DNA of 64,000 bases from Halichoerus grypus (taxonomy: Eukaryota > Chordata > Mammalia > Carnivora > Phocidae). The notes under the pieces are model-generated. The model was not told the DNA's origin. It did no database searches and saw only the letters and a program-made list of their open reading frames with translations. Each line of letters starts with the position of its first letter. Positions within the stretch are counted from its first letter, which is position 1. The position numbers were made by a program, and so were the translations under genes. Below, one piece after another: positions 1 to 55,345 of the stretch. Location: positions 48,181,530 through 48,245,529 of the forward strand of contig NC_135721.1 of the NCBI RefSeq assembly GCF_964656455.1. The letters are read 5' to 3'.

Positions 1-1000
1 TCCTTTCTCCTTTATCAAAGGTTAATTGACCATGTAATTATGAGTTTATTTCTAGGTTTTCTATTCTATTCCATTGATTTATGGGTCCATTTTTGTGCCA
101 GTACCATACTGTTTTGATTACTGCCACTTTGTAATATAACTTCAAATCTGGGATTGCTATTCCTCCCGTTTTGTTTTTCTTTTTCAAGATTGCTTTGGTT
201 ATTCAGGGTCTTTTGTGGTCCCACATAAATTTTAGGATCATTTGTTCTAGATCTGTGAAAAATGCTGTTGGTATTTTGATAGGGATTGCATTAAATCTGA
301 AAATTGCTCTGGATAGTATAGACATTTTAACACTGTTTGTTCTCCCAGTCCATGAGCATGGAATATCTTTCCATTTCTTTGCATCATCTTCAGTTTCTCT
401 CCTCAGTGTTTTATAATTTTCAAAGTATAGGTCTTTCACCTCCTTGGTTAAGTTTATTCCTAGGTACTTTATTGTTTTTGGTGCAATTGTAAATGGGATT
501 GTTTTCTTATTTTCTCTTTCTGCTGCTCATTATTAGTGTATAGGAATGCAGCAGATTTCTGTACACTGTTTTTGTATCCCGTGACTTTACTGAATTCATT
601 TATCAGTTCTATAGTTTTTTGATGGAGTCTTTAGGGTTTTCTAAATAGAGCATCATGTCATCTGTAAACAGTGAAAGTTTTACTTCTTCCTTACCAATTT
701 GGATGCCTTTTATTTATGTTGTCTGATTGCTTGTGGCTAGGACTTCTAGTACTATGTTGAATAAAAATGGTGAGAGTGAACATCCTTGTCTTGTTTCTGA
801 CCTTAGGGGGAGAAGCTCTGGGTTTTTCACCATTGAGTATGATGTTTGCTGTGGGTTTGTCATATATGGCCTTTATTATGTTGAGGCATATTCCCTCTAG
901 ACCTACTTTGCAGAGGGCTTTTATCATGAATGGATGTTGTACTTTATCAAATGCTTTTTCAGCACTTGTTGAAATGATCTTATGGTTTTTATCCTTTTAT

Positions 1001-1168
1001 TATTTTTTTTAAGGTTTTATTTATTTGAGTGAGAGCACAAAGGGAAAATGAGAGGGAGAAGCAGACCCCCCGCTGAGCAGAGAGTCCAACGTGGGGCTTG
1101 GTCCCAGGACCTTGAGATCATGACCTGAACTGAAGGCAGACACTTAACTGAGTCACCCAGGAGCCCCT
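1001..1168 (-). mobile_element. SINEC inserted in L1 (reverse)
   Basis: Read on the minus strand it starts GGGGCTCCTGGGTGACTCAG and ends in an A-rich tail at about 1,001-1,015. Imperfect target-site copies (TATCCTTTT / TATCCTTTC) flank it, and L1 sequence resumes on both sides. The sequence is fairly diverged. Confidence 0.92.
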
Positions 1169-1460
1169 ATCCTTTCTTTTATTGATGTGATGTATCATGT
1201 TAATTGTTTTGCAAATATTGAACAAACCTTGCATCCTGGGGGTAAATCCCACTTGATCGTGGTGTATACTTTTTTAAATGTATTGTTGGATTTGGTTTCC
1301 TAATATTTGGTGATGGTTTTTACATCTATATTCATGAGATATTGGCTTGTGTGTTTTTTTTTGGTAGTGTCTATCTGGTGTTGGTATCAGGGTAATGCTG
1401 GCCTCATAGAATGAATTTGGAAGTTTTCATTCCTCTTCCATTTTTTTAAGAATAGTTTGA

Positions 1461-1665
1461 GGGGCACCTGGGTGGCTCAGTCGTTAAGCGTCTGCCTTCG
1501 GCTCAGGTCATGATCCCGGGGTCCTGGGATCGAGCCCCGCATCGGGCTCCCTGCTCAGCCGGGAGCCTGCTTCTCCCGCTCCCACTCCCCTTGCTTGTGT
1601 TCCCTCTCTCGCTGTGTCTCTCTGTCAAATAAATAAAAAATAAAATCTTAAAAAAAAAAAAAAAA
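1461..1665 (+). mobile_element. SINEC inserted in L1, young
   Basis: Full-length carnivore SINE with a tRNA-like head, CT-rich body, AATAAA and poly-A tail. A perfect 13 bp target duplication (AAGAATAGTTTGA) lies at 1,448-1,460 and 1,666-1,678. Near-consensus sequence suggests a recent insertion. Confidence 0.97.
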
Positions 1666-2242
1666 AAGAATAGTTTGAGAAGAGTACGTATTAACTCTTC
1701 TTTAAATGTTTGGTAGAATTCTCCTATGAAGCCATCTGGTCCTGGACTTTTGTTTGTTGGGAGTTTTTTGATCACTGATTCAATTTCATTTTTGGTAATT
1801 GCTCTGTTCAAATCTTCTATTTCTTCTTTAGTTTTGATAGGTTATATGTTTCCTGGAATTTACCCATTTCTTCTAAGTTGTCCAAATTGTTGGCATATGT
1901 TTTCATAATATTCTGTTACAAGTATATTTCTGTGATGTTGGTTGTTATTTTTCCTCTTTCACTAGTGATTTTGAGTTTTTTTTTTAAATGAGTCTGGCTA
2001 GAGCTTTATCAATCTTGTTGATCTTTTCAAAGAATCAGCTCCTGGTTTCATTGATCTGTTCCTTTTGTTTGTTTCTACATAATTTCTTTCTGCTCTAATC
2101 TCTTATTTCCTTCCTTCTGCTGGTTTTGGGTTTTGTTTCTTTTTTTTTAGCTCCTTGAGTTGTAAGGTTAGTTAGAGATTTTTGTTTCTTAAGGTAGGCC
2201 TGTATTGCTATCAACTTCCCTCTTAGAACCACGTTTGCTGCA

Positions 2243-2724
2243 GCAGGCCTGGCAATCTGAATTATGGGAATGCTCCCCTCCCCAAGGTCTAGGGCTCCAT
2301 ATTTGGCCCTTCCTACTACACTTGGTATTCAGGTAATCAGAATGAAGATACATTCAGACGTTCTTTAGCAAATATTCCATCAGAAGTGAAAAATCTTAAT
2401 CGTGGGGGGGGGGGGTGTCTCCAAATTGAATGATAAAAACGGGATAATAAGACAAAAGGGGGGGGAAGCAGAAACATAGATGAAAAAAAGGCCATCTCCG
2501 TTTTGCCCCTGCATATGCAGCTCTAAAAGCTGATGGCCTTTGAACATTATGCAGGTGGCAGGAGGAGACCAGGCCAGGCTCTACTGTTGCTGTTAGGGCT
2601 TCAGTGGTGCGTCTACACGTACAGTGGGAGGGCGGGGTTATAGGGAACCTTAAATACCACAGTCTGGGCCTGGCTTGGGGTGGGGGGGCAGGGGGGAAAA
2701 AAGGACCCACTCTGAATTTGAGTG
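2243..2724. other. Spacer between L1 and TET3 3' end
   Basis: Holds a run of about twelve G at 2,404, another G-rich run near 2,459 and a G-rich stretch near 2,680. No gene or recognisable repeat otherwise. Confidence 0.6.
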
Positions 2725-2742
2725 CAAAAAATAAATATAAAA

Positions 2743-2748
2743 TTTATT
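2743..2748 (-). terminator. TET3: Candidate distal TET3 polyadenylation signal
   Basis: Plus-strand TTTATT reads AATAAA on the minus strand. Cleavage would fall about 15-30 bases lower, near 2,715-2,730, with T-rich sequence just past it. The site lies between repeat-free 3'UTR and the L1 that begins near 2,242. Confidence 0.6.
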
Positions 2749-5700
2749 AAAACACCCACAATATTTTAAAGATACCAGGAGTAATACAGTTCACAAACCC
2801 AGTTGTTTGTGTAAATTATAATAAAATACAAATCAAAAAAGGATACATACTTGCAATTTCTAGGCACCCTAAATTAAATTTACTGAAACACTGGGGGAGA
2901 AGGGAGGGTAAGGAGGGGTAGCTCAGGAGGCAAACCAATAAAGTGGGAGGAAAAAATATTAACAAAAAGTTAAAAATTATACAAAATAAAATTATCAGCA
3001 TAAATTTACTGTACTAAGAATATCTACAGTTTAATAATACACATCCTATTGCCTTGAGACATTGCAAAAATCTACCATTCATCCATCAACCCCAGATAAA
3101 CTTCATTTCAAGTAGCCACAGTTACAAAGTCAAGACGGAATATTCAAGTATGGTTGTTAAGTTCACCTCCATTGGAAGCCAAGTAACCAAACAGGAATTC
3201 AAAGAGAGAAGAAATAAAACACATCAAAAAGCTACAGGGGTTCTAGATTAAGTCTAATGCATTAATATGCCACAGTATGACCTGCCCTTATTTCTTTTAT
3301 AATTAGAATATGCGAAAAAGAAATGACATCACTCCTGTTTTTCTCCTCCTTTTTCCCCTCGAAAGAAAGAAAAAAAAAAAGGTACTGGAATCAAGAAAAT
3401 TTGGATGTTCAAATGAGCCCAATGGTATTTTTTTTTAATTCCCATGTGAATAGTGATGAGTTTTCCCTGAATGACGACGGGTAGTCAAAATGAGAAGAGC
3501 GCAAATGATACCGCTACAAAAAGCATCCCTGATATCAGAATAGAAGCGAATGAGGAAGTAGGCCAAATCACTCACTGATCCTTAGGCAGAAAGCAACTTC
3601 AGACCTCGCATTTCTGTGCTGCAGTCTCTGCTCAGGGGAGAAGCCTATTGCTTGGCTCTGTGGGAAGGGCCGGGAGCGCCAAGACAGGGTCTCAAGTGGA
3701 AACACTCTATGCACGCGTGGGTGTGGGGCTGGATAACCTACGCTGGGATACGCACCTCCCAACATTTTGGTCCAGGGTATGTCGAAGCTGGCCGTGTGCT
3801 ATAGCAGATGCCGCTGGCTAATAAAGTAGGTTTTGAGGAAGTCATTTCAAATGACAGCAACGATGCCTGAAAAAGCTCAATGAGATGGGCATAGGAGATT
3901 CACATTTTATCCGAAAGCAAAACTTACAAAGAAAATAAAGTCAACCACACTCCTTCCTTTAGATGTTCTGCCATGATTAACTGCTGAAGAGTGAAAAATA
4001 AAATGACCCCAGAATCTTCAAGGTCAAGTCAGTCATCAGATGGACAACCTGCAGGTATCAGACCCTCACGGAATCTACTTTACTGAAGTTGTCACAATGT
4101 CCTGTTTTTGAGGTATTTAAAAAAAATTATTGTGACAGTGGATGACACAAAATGGAGCTTCCTGTTACGTTTCTCAAACATTAACTTTTGTGGACCCAAG
4201 AGGAAATGTAGAGTAGCACCAACTAAAAAGCAGCCTCAGTGGCATCAAGCGAGCAAAGCAAGCTCCTTCCTTCAGTTGGAACACGAGGAGGGACCGGCAG
4301 GAGCAACGCTGGGGCAAGGGCTGTGAGGAGCAAAGGAACGAGCCTGCTGCCCACCGCGGCCCTGGCCAGTGCCAGGGGAGGACCGAGGTCCAAGAGGAAT
4401 GCCTTTGAGACCCTCAGAGGTGCCTACTTGGCACCCTGGGCTGCAGGAGGAAAACATGAGTCCTTGGCTACAAGAATGCCTGCCATGTTGGAAGGGGCAG
4501 GAGTACCAGACTCCCCTTCCTTTCTCATCAGGCCCGAGAGGACAGATGAGTCACCAGAGCACCTGCCAAGCCAGGCCGGCCCACTCCCGTCATGGTTAGG
4601 GAGCTAGCTGCCTTCAGAACTTGCCTTTCTGTGTTCGGCCACCAAGGGAAGAAGAATAAAACGAAACAGAAAAACTGCTCAGAGCAGGTTTTAGCACGGT
4701 AAACAGAGGTCTAAGGAGACAGCACCAAACGGGGGATGGGGGGAAGCCAAGAGAGACTGGAGCCCACCTTGTTTTTGGTTGGTTGTGGTTTCAGAACCTT
4801 GATAGCACCTCAGCAGGACAGGATCAGGGACAGTCACATTGAAACACCATAGCACCATTTTATTTAGACTATTTCAATTCATAAAAATGCTTCCTAGTCC
4901 ATAAAACACACTTCAGTAACAAAAGGAAAGAGATTGGTTGAGGCACGTCAGGGATATCACTTAAATATTCCACCAGCATCCCCTTGGTTTTGAGATCTGG
5001 CGGTGGTTCCACGTCACAAAGTCTGGCTGGATTTCTCTCCGTGAAATCAGGTTACCATCTCCTCCTCCTCAAGCATCCTCACACATCTAGCGCTGTTTGG
5101 TACAAAGCACTTGAGCTCTGCTCCTTTCCTGGCTTTAGCACTTTAAAAACCCCTTGCTCTGTAAACTACCGTTTCCAAAAGAGGCTGGCGGAAGGACCAA
5201 GACGGGGCAGGGTATGATCTCTTTCCACGCGCACCACGGCCACCCCGGCAAGCGGGCCAGCAGTAACCACGAAGCCGGCGTGTGGGAAACTTAGGCCCTG
5301 GCAAAAAAAAAAAAAAAACCCAAAAACAAAACCCGAACGACAACAGAAACAACAAAACCTCAAAATCCATGAAACAACTTTAGTCGAGATTTCTGATGAT
5401 GGGTTCTTGAGCTAGCACCAGTTATTTTGTGAGAACCTGCCACAAAGCGATTATTTTAAAAAATCTCTTAGCACAGAACTTTGCAAGCACTTCCCTTGCG
5501 TGCAAAAGGCAGGGGAAACCAAACAAAGGGAGAACCAGACATTCGCACTGCATGTGGATGGCTGTGGACAGGGCACGCTGGGGAGAGGGCTCCAGGACTC
5601 CACCGTTTCTCCTTGCTATAATATTACTCTAAAACTTGGTCATGCTGTTAGGTTCTTTAGTTGCAATGGCTTTATTTTTCTTCTCATGATAAAAATGTCT

Positions 5701-8549
5701 GTTAATCATCTTTAGGACTTAAAAAATGATAGTACCAGTAAAAAATAAAAATTTGATTTTTCTCTTTAAGAAACCTTCAGCAGCAAGGGGGGGCAATAAG
5801 GAGCTGTGCATAGTTACTTTTTAAATCTACGTCTAAAGCATGCTAATTTTAATGACTGAGATTTGAGGTAGGTTATACATGTAGTGTGTAACAATCAGCA
5901 TGGACTCGAGCATGGCAACAGCACCACCTAATTTCTGAAACACCATTCTGAGGGGAATGGGAACATCCAATGGAGACTGCCTCTTGACTCACCTCTCAGC
6001 AGCCTATATGCGAGTCGAGAAAGTTACGGACCAAAGGCTGTTGGGGCTGCCGGGACAGACATCACATGCTTTGAGCTTGTTATTGGTTTCTCCTTTCATC
6101 TAATGGCTTTTGCTACCAAAGGGTGACGAGGGGAAGAGTATATTTAACAGACATCAGGAAGATTCACACATGCCAAGTATCCGAATCACCTGGGTTACAC
6201 TCGGGACCTTCCAAACCAACAGCCAACCTGGGGTTTTCCCGGGTCATACAGACGGTCACATTCTCCAAATGTTTCGTAAAATATTGTATTTCTTGCTTAA
6301 GATCATTTAAAATGAAGTTTTCAAGGCACCCCCGCATCTACCTAAGCACGGAGTCAAATGAGACCTGCATAAAAGTACTGATGCGATAAGCAAAATAGCA
6401 TTTAAAGGACCCAACTTTTCCTCAAAACTAGAAAATTAGCATGCTTATTAAAGACTCTGCTTCCTTTAGCTTGTCAAACTGAAGGTCAGAGGTTTTCCTA
6501 TAAATCTGAGTTCTGAATAATTCTAAATCCTGATAAGCTCTTGGGTATTTATTTCAAAAGCAATAATATTTCATTTTTGTCCTGTAAAATAAATGCAACT
6601 TTACAGAATATGGTAAAAGTGAAGGATAGACAAAGCACGTTAAATATTGAGCTACTATTTACAATTTCTCCCACAATTACATGTTAAAACATACTTTTTT
6701 TTTTTTCAAGTTGCTGTTTAAATCTAGGCAAAAGTGCTTAAAAAAATCTTTCACTATGTACAGTTAAAACCAGACCACATAAATGCTCAGGACATCTTAC
6801 AGCGACTCTCCGCCAGTGCTCCTGACCGGTTACGGCAGACACCCAGCGGGTCGGTTCTCAGCTCTTACACAAGGCACCTGGAAGCTCAGGAACTTGCCTT
6901 TAGCATCGTCATCTGATTGTTAAACTCGTTTTACGAAGACCCACATCTGAATAAAACTGCTCAATAAATATCTGACATGTATCTCAGGGCTTGGTTGTCA
7001 CTCACTGTGTGGCCATATTCCCCTCTATGTGCCCTGCTGAAGCCTCCCACTCACCACACACATCCACACGGGCAACCTGATGGAAATGTCACTCACACCA
7101 CGGGAAAAACAAACACGCCAGGAAGTCTGACTTGCTGTTCACGACTGTTGCTTCTACGAGTCAGGCCCAACTGCTCTCCACAATGTTGCAAAAATGAAGC
7201 ACCACATTCTCATTTCGAAGAACTGAACGAATGCACCAGATTTTTAGAATGGGCAAGTTAAAGTGGGGGGAAGGGGAAAGGAGAAGATGATCAACTAGAG
7301 AAATGGCACCAATTAGGGAGGGAAATCATAGCTACCTGCTGAAAACGTTGGACTCCTGCATTTTAAGATTGCTGAGTGCGAGCCCACCCCCACCCGGGAT
7401 AGCGTGGAGGGGGTGGGCTTGGGTGGTGAGGCCTGCACCATTGTCCAATGTGGAAATCCAGGAAGAGAGATGCGTTAACTGCTGTTACACTGGTGTGCTG
7501 AGCTCCCACAGGACGCGACCCGCCCCAGGGTCGAGGAAGTCCCAGCACGATACTACAGCACCAGGCTCTGCACAGCGCCGAGCGACGGGGCGACACTGGC
7601 TTTTCACAGCTTGGGTTCAACTTCTTATTTTTAGAGATACAGTAGCCCTTTTTCAATATCAGCATAAGCTTTGGGGCATTTTTTAAAAAATAAACTGCCA
7701 CTAAGACAAATTCCTTCAGCCCAGTATTCATTGGTTTGTCAACCCGGTGGAAATGGCTCCTAAGAGCCTCTCAACTCCAGCTCCATCAAGGAGGTGCTGC
7801 CTAGGGAACCGTGACATCATGTGACTTGATCGATAACGGACAGAGAGGATTCAGTGTGGAGACTAGCAAGCTTGAAGCTGTCTACTTCCAACCTGGTTTC
7901 TGGGGGAAATCTACGCCAGCATCTCTGTTGCCTGGCCTGGGGGTGCACCTGCCTCCCCGGTCCCCGACTCCAAGCCGGTGACTGGAAAAGGGACCCCAGA
8001 TGTTTTTCTACAGAGTCTCCCATCCTACTGGAGAGGACAGAAGCTGTCCTGAGGGCTCCCTCCCCTGAAGGGAAGGCGTATCTGTCAGAAGGGATGGACC
8101 AGGGCGGCTACAGTCTGCACTTGGCTCATGAGGGGCAGATGGCTGAGAGAACCTTGCCAGCTCCCAAGACGGCCAGGCTCGCTGGGCCCAGCAAGACTGG
8201 GCAGGAATGAGCGCTTTTGGCCTTTCCTGCCGCTCCTTTACCATTACTATTGTCGCTTTTTAAAAAACCCAATAAATACACATTTTTAAATGGAATTTAA
8301 AACTACTCCTTTGTGAAAGGACACTATAAACTTTCTTTCCATTATTGTGATATACAAGGATAGAGTTTTAAAAACAAGAGGAAATAAAAGCCCCCCAGAC
8401 AAGGGGGGGGGAGAAAAAAACCAACGTGGAGATATAAATATTAAGATCACGAAAAAAATCACCCGACAGCCGTAGTTTCTTCTTCAAAGTGCTGGGGAAG
8501 TGGGGAGGGGGGAGGGGCGGGGCGGGTCAGTTCTGAGGTTTGGACCATA

Positions 8550-8592
8550 AATACATATATATGCACATCTATATATGTATATATAGATAAAA
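8550..8592. repeat. (TA)-rich low-complexity tract in proximal 3'UTR
   Basis: Alternating A/T with a few C/G, beginning about 100 bases past the TET3 stop codon. It can fold back on itself. Confidence 0.8.
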
Positions 8593-8693
8593 AGACTTCT
8601 GCACCCCCAACCCGCCCCCAGGCGTGAGGGCAAAAGCACCACAGAAGCAGCTCGGGCCGGGCCCGACGCTGAGGTACGCTGGCTCCCTGGCAC

Positions 8694-51865
<43,172 letters not shown>

Positions 51866-51870
51866 GTCCT

Positions 51871-51911
51871 CAGGACACACACACACACACACACACGCAC
51901 ACACACACACT
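51871..51911. repeat. (CA)n microsatellite
   Basis: About forty bases of ACAC with one G interruption. Confidence 0.95.
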
Positions 51912-52224
51912 GAAGTATTCAGGATAAAGGAACATAGTATTTCTAACTTAACCTCAAGTGGTTCAGAAAAATATGATATGCATATAAAAAATATACATAC
52001 AGAGAGAAAATGATAAAGCAAATAAAGCAAAATGTGAACAATTTTAGTATGTGGGAGTCCCAAGTACTCTTTTTGTAACTTTTCTATAAGGTGTAGCATA
52101 GAGTGGATTAAACAGATGGTTAAATTGATACTAGTCCCCAGACTGTGGAAGGTGCCCATCATGCATGGGCTCCAAAGCAGCGGTGGGAAGGTGGGATTTG
52201 GGATCAGCCCAGTGGAAGGTGAGC

Positions 52225-52640
52225 AGAGACCCTAGCCTAGGGTTCCCACCTCATCTTCATCGCTGCCCCATTCTGGCCACAAAGGACCCTTGTGCTTTTC
52301 CAACATGCTTTTCTGAGCTTTGCACATGCGGTGCTCACTGCCTGGGATGCCCTTCCCAGCCTCTGTGGGGCCACCTTGGCTTATCCTTCAAGTACCAGCT
52401 CAATGGCACCTCCTCCCTGACCTGGCTGGCAGACTGCCCTGTGGCTCCTGTCCCCTGGGCTCCTGCAGCACCTTGTACATGCCTTAGCAGCACTTTCCAC
52501 AGGCCCCTGCTATCATTCAAGCAGCTGCCTCCCCGAGCAGATGGGAGCTTCTTCATGACAAGGTCCGTATCTTAACCGCTTCGGCGTCTCCTGCCCACAG
52601 CTGCTGCACGAACACTCTCTCAGCCCGGTGAAAGTCCTCC
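52225..52640 (+). mobile_element. L2-like LINE 3' fragment
   Basis: CTTTGCACATGCGGTGCTCA, CTGCCTGGGATGCCCTTCCC, CTCAATGGCACCTCCTCCCT and CTTCTTCATGACAAGGTCCG follow the L2 3' consensus. Confidence 0.75.
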
Positions 52641-53917
52641 CATCCCCCACCGGCCACAGACGAGGCTGCCTTTCCCTGACTGTCTCTCCGAACGTGGAAC
52701 TAGGAACGAAACCTTTCCTCTAGGAATGTGGTTGATCACCCAGTCGTCCCTTCCTTCCTTCTCAGAAACCTAAACCACGGTGACAGCAAAGGCAACGAAG
52801 TCTGAAGTGGCCAAATTTTACATGCTTATGTGTAAAAGACAGAAGGAGCATGCATAACCCTGAAGAAACATGAGGGAGTAGCGTGGATTTACAAAAACAG
52901 TGTCAGGAAGACTAATGCTGCAGGAGCTGAGGCTTCCCCAAAATGGTCAAGACAACTAAAAGGATTTAAAAAGTTATTTTTGGTTTGTGAACAAGAACAA
53001 GGAAGGGCTAGGCTGGCGCTTGGGCCTCTGAGTTCCCTGGGAAAGAAAATGCTCTTTAGACCAAAAAGAGAAGAAAGGGAAGAGTGGACACAAAAACGAG
53101 GGAAGTGAAGCCAGGATGGGTGCGGGGAGATTTTAAGAAATGCTAAATTCCAGTTTCTCGGCCAGGGGATCCCACTGATGCATTCCTCAACATGTGCCAG
53201 GGATCCTGGAAGAAAAACGCCATCCAGAGAAGGTGCCACCAGCAAGAAAAGAGCAAGCATCATTCCCAACTCTGGTGCACCGAGCAAGACCAGCCCCAGT
53301 AAGATTCCTGAGAGGGTAACTAAAGGAACCACAAGGAGCCAGGTTCAACAAAGGCCATCAACCCATCAACATCCAACTAACCTCACTGTTTTGTGTCGTA
53401 TGGTTTTTGGACCAGGAGACTGGGAGACGTCCTGTCTGATAGATCACAAACTCAAGGGCTATAAGCCAAATCAGCCACAGATCTGTTTTGTTTGGCCTAC
53501 ATAGTGTTAGATTCTTGTTTGTCTTGCCAATATTAAAAAACCAAATTTTACATGAAACCGAGATTGTCTTGAAGGTCCACACTTCTACCTGGCTGACGAG
53601 CCGTGGCTACTGCTCGGGCCTGTCCCCAGCCTCACCATTCCATGCTGCTTTCTTGACACCAAGGCCAGGGGTCAGAGATTACTTATTAATTGCCTGAATT
53701 AGTTATCACTTCATTCATTTGTGTCACTTGCCAAGCCCTTGTAGGCATTTGCATTTGCGACTTGGGCTATGGATGTTTACGTTTCCTAAGGCCTGCCATG
53801 ACCCCTTTGAGGGCCAGCAGTAGAGAATTACAGGCCAGGCAGGCTGGCTCACCACTGGCAGAATGACCATGCTCAAACTCAAGTGGTGTAGCAACCCGGG
53901 TGCGGGGAAGGGAGGAG

Positions 53918-53964
53918 TTTTTTTTTTTAAACGAATTTTTTATTTATTCATTTGAGACAGAGAG

Positions 53965-53999
<35 letters not shown>

Positions 54000-54146
54000 A
54001 GGAGCAGTGCGGAGAGGCAGCGTAAGAGGGAGAAGCAGACTCCTTGCTGAGCAGGGAGCCCAACATGGGGCTCAATCCCAAGACCTGGAGATCATGACCT
54101 GGGCCAAAGGCAGACGCTTAACCATCTGAGCCATCCAGGCGCCCCT
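53918..54146 (-). mobile_element. SINEC copy, reverse, with (GA)n
   Basis: Read on the minus strand it begins GGGGCGCCTGGATGGCTCAG and ends in a T-rich (plus strand) tail. The CT-rich body has grown into (GA)n on the plus strand at about 53,968-53,998. A run of fifteen G follows at 54,147-54,160. Confidence 0.93.
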
Positions 54147-54164
54147 GGGGGGGGGGGGGGTCTT

Positions 54165-55103
54165 TAGTGGTCTGCCATAGGGCTCTGTCCTCAGAATTGT
54201 CCTGTTATTATTTACCAATAATGATAGACAAGGCACACTTATTAAATAGGCAGATGTTGAAAATAAGAGGGATAAAGCCATGTTGAATGAAAGGACCAGG
54301 TGCCAAAAGGTCAACAGCTGGAGAGAAAAAAATCTAACAAGATAAATAGGGTCTTATACTTAGTCCCCAAACCATATATGTGCAAATCAAAGATGGCAGT
54401 AGTGCACATAAAAATGTCTTAGGGATCAGGAGAGGTGAAAGACTAGCTGATGATACACACAATATGATGATCTGGCAGCTTCAAAGGGTCCTATAACCCA
54501 GGGTTTTTTGCAACTTCTTTACTATAATCCACAGTAAGAAATATATCTTACAACATGATCCGTTATGTATTTATATATATGACAAGTTGGCAAAATACTA
54601 TTTCCCCTTACTAGATACACAAATCCCTCCCTCCCTCTGTTTCTTGTAAGTTGCAACTTTGTAAGCTGATTTCATAGTCTGCTAACGGGTCCCAAGCCAT
54701 AGCTGGACACACACACAGCCATGACCTGACTGGAACAGGACCCGTAGCACAGGCAGCGACGGCCCCTCTCTGCCCAGACAGACCATACCTGAACCCGGGC
54801 TTCCCTCGGGGCTGCCCCTGAGGGGACACAGAGCAAGCAAGACAGTGCAAAACCATAGAGGAACAGGTCCCTTTAGGTTCTGAAGAAGACAAAACTCGTG
54901 AAAGTCTTTACACACCTGAAGTTTGTCAGTCTGGCACAGAATTAGACTCGTTTCAAGGGATGGAATTGGAAAATGGGTAAAGCTTTAGAGAGGGACACGT
55001 GGGTTCAATTTAGGGAAGACTTTTAACACTTAGAAATGCTAACGCACCAACCCTTGTCCCCCTAAAAAGCAGGAGGCAGCAAGTTCTTACGAAGGGAGAC
55101 TTT
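54165..55103. other. Upstream intron, unannotated part
   Basis: No gene and no confident repeat. Confidence 0.5.
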
Positions 55104-55120
55104 GAAAAAGGAACAAGGTA

Positions 55121-55328
55121 GGGGCGCCTGGGTGGCTCAGTCGTTAAGTGTCTGCCTTCAGCTCAGGTCATGATCCCAGGGTCCTAGGATCGAGCCCCGC
55201 ATCGGGCTCCCTGCTCGGTGGGAAGCCTGCTTCTCCCTCTCCCACTCCCCCTGCCTGTGTTCCCTCTCTCACTGTGTCTCTCTCTGTCAAATAAATAAAT
55301 AAAATCTTTAAAAAAAAAAAAAAAAAAA
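55121..55328 (+). mobile_element. SINEC copy, very young
   Basis: Near-consensus head, body and AAATAAATAAAATC tail with long poly-A, flanked by a perfect 17 bp target duplication (GAAAAAGGAACAAGGTA) at 55,104-55,120 and 55,329-55,345. Confidence 0.97.
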
Positions 55329-55345
55329 GAAAAAGGAACAAGGTA

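Larger units (their letters stand above)
1..2242 (-). mobile_element. L1 retrotransposon, 5'-truncated, broken ORF2
   Basis: Minus-strand fragments match L1 ORF2: reverse-transcriptase pieces [20 protein letters not shown] (about 1,800) and [20 protein letters not shown] (about 870), and a C-terminal piece [18 protein letters not shown] (about 360). The catalytic box reads FTDDMM at about 652-670 in place of the usual FADD, and stops and frameshifts separate the pieces, so the copy is dead. Two SINEs split it. Its 3' end lies before position 1. It sits downstream of TET3 in the same orientation. Confidence 0.93.
2725..8693 (-). other. TET3: TET3 3' untranslated region
   Basis: About 6 kb lies between the stop codon and an AATAAA on the minus strand at 2,743-2,748. 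Added to about 5 kb or more of coding sequence, this fits the long (about 11 kb) TET3 mRNA known from human. I recognise no interspersed repeat in it, unlike all flanking DNA, which suggests constraint. It contains seven miR-29 seed matches, one let-7 seed match and two Pumilio-type motifs (see findings). Minus-strand AATAAA also occurs near 4,859, 5,670 and 6,547, so shorter 3'UTRs are possible. The exact end is inferred. Confidence 0.75.
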
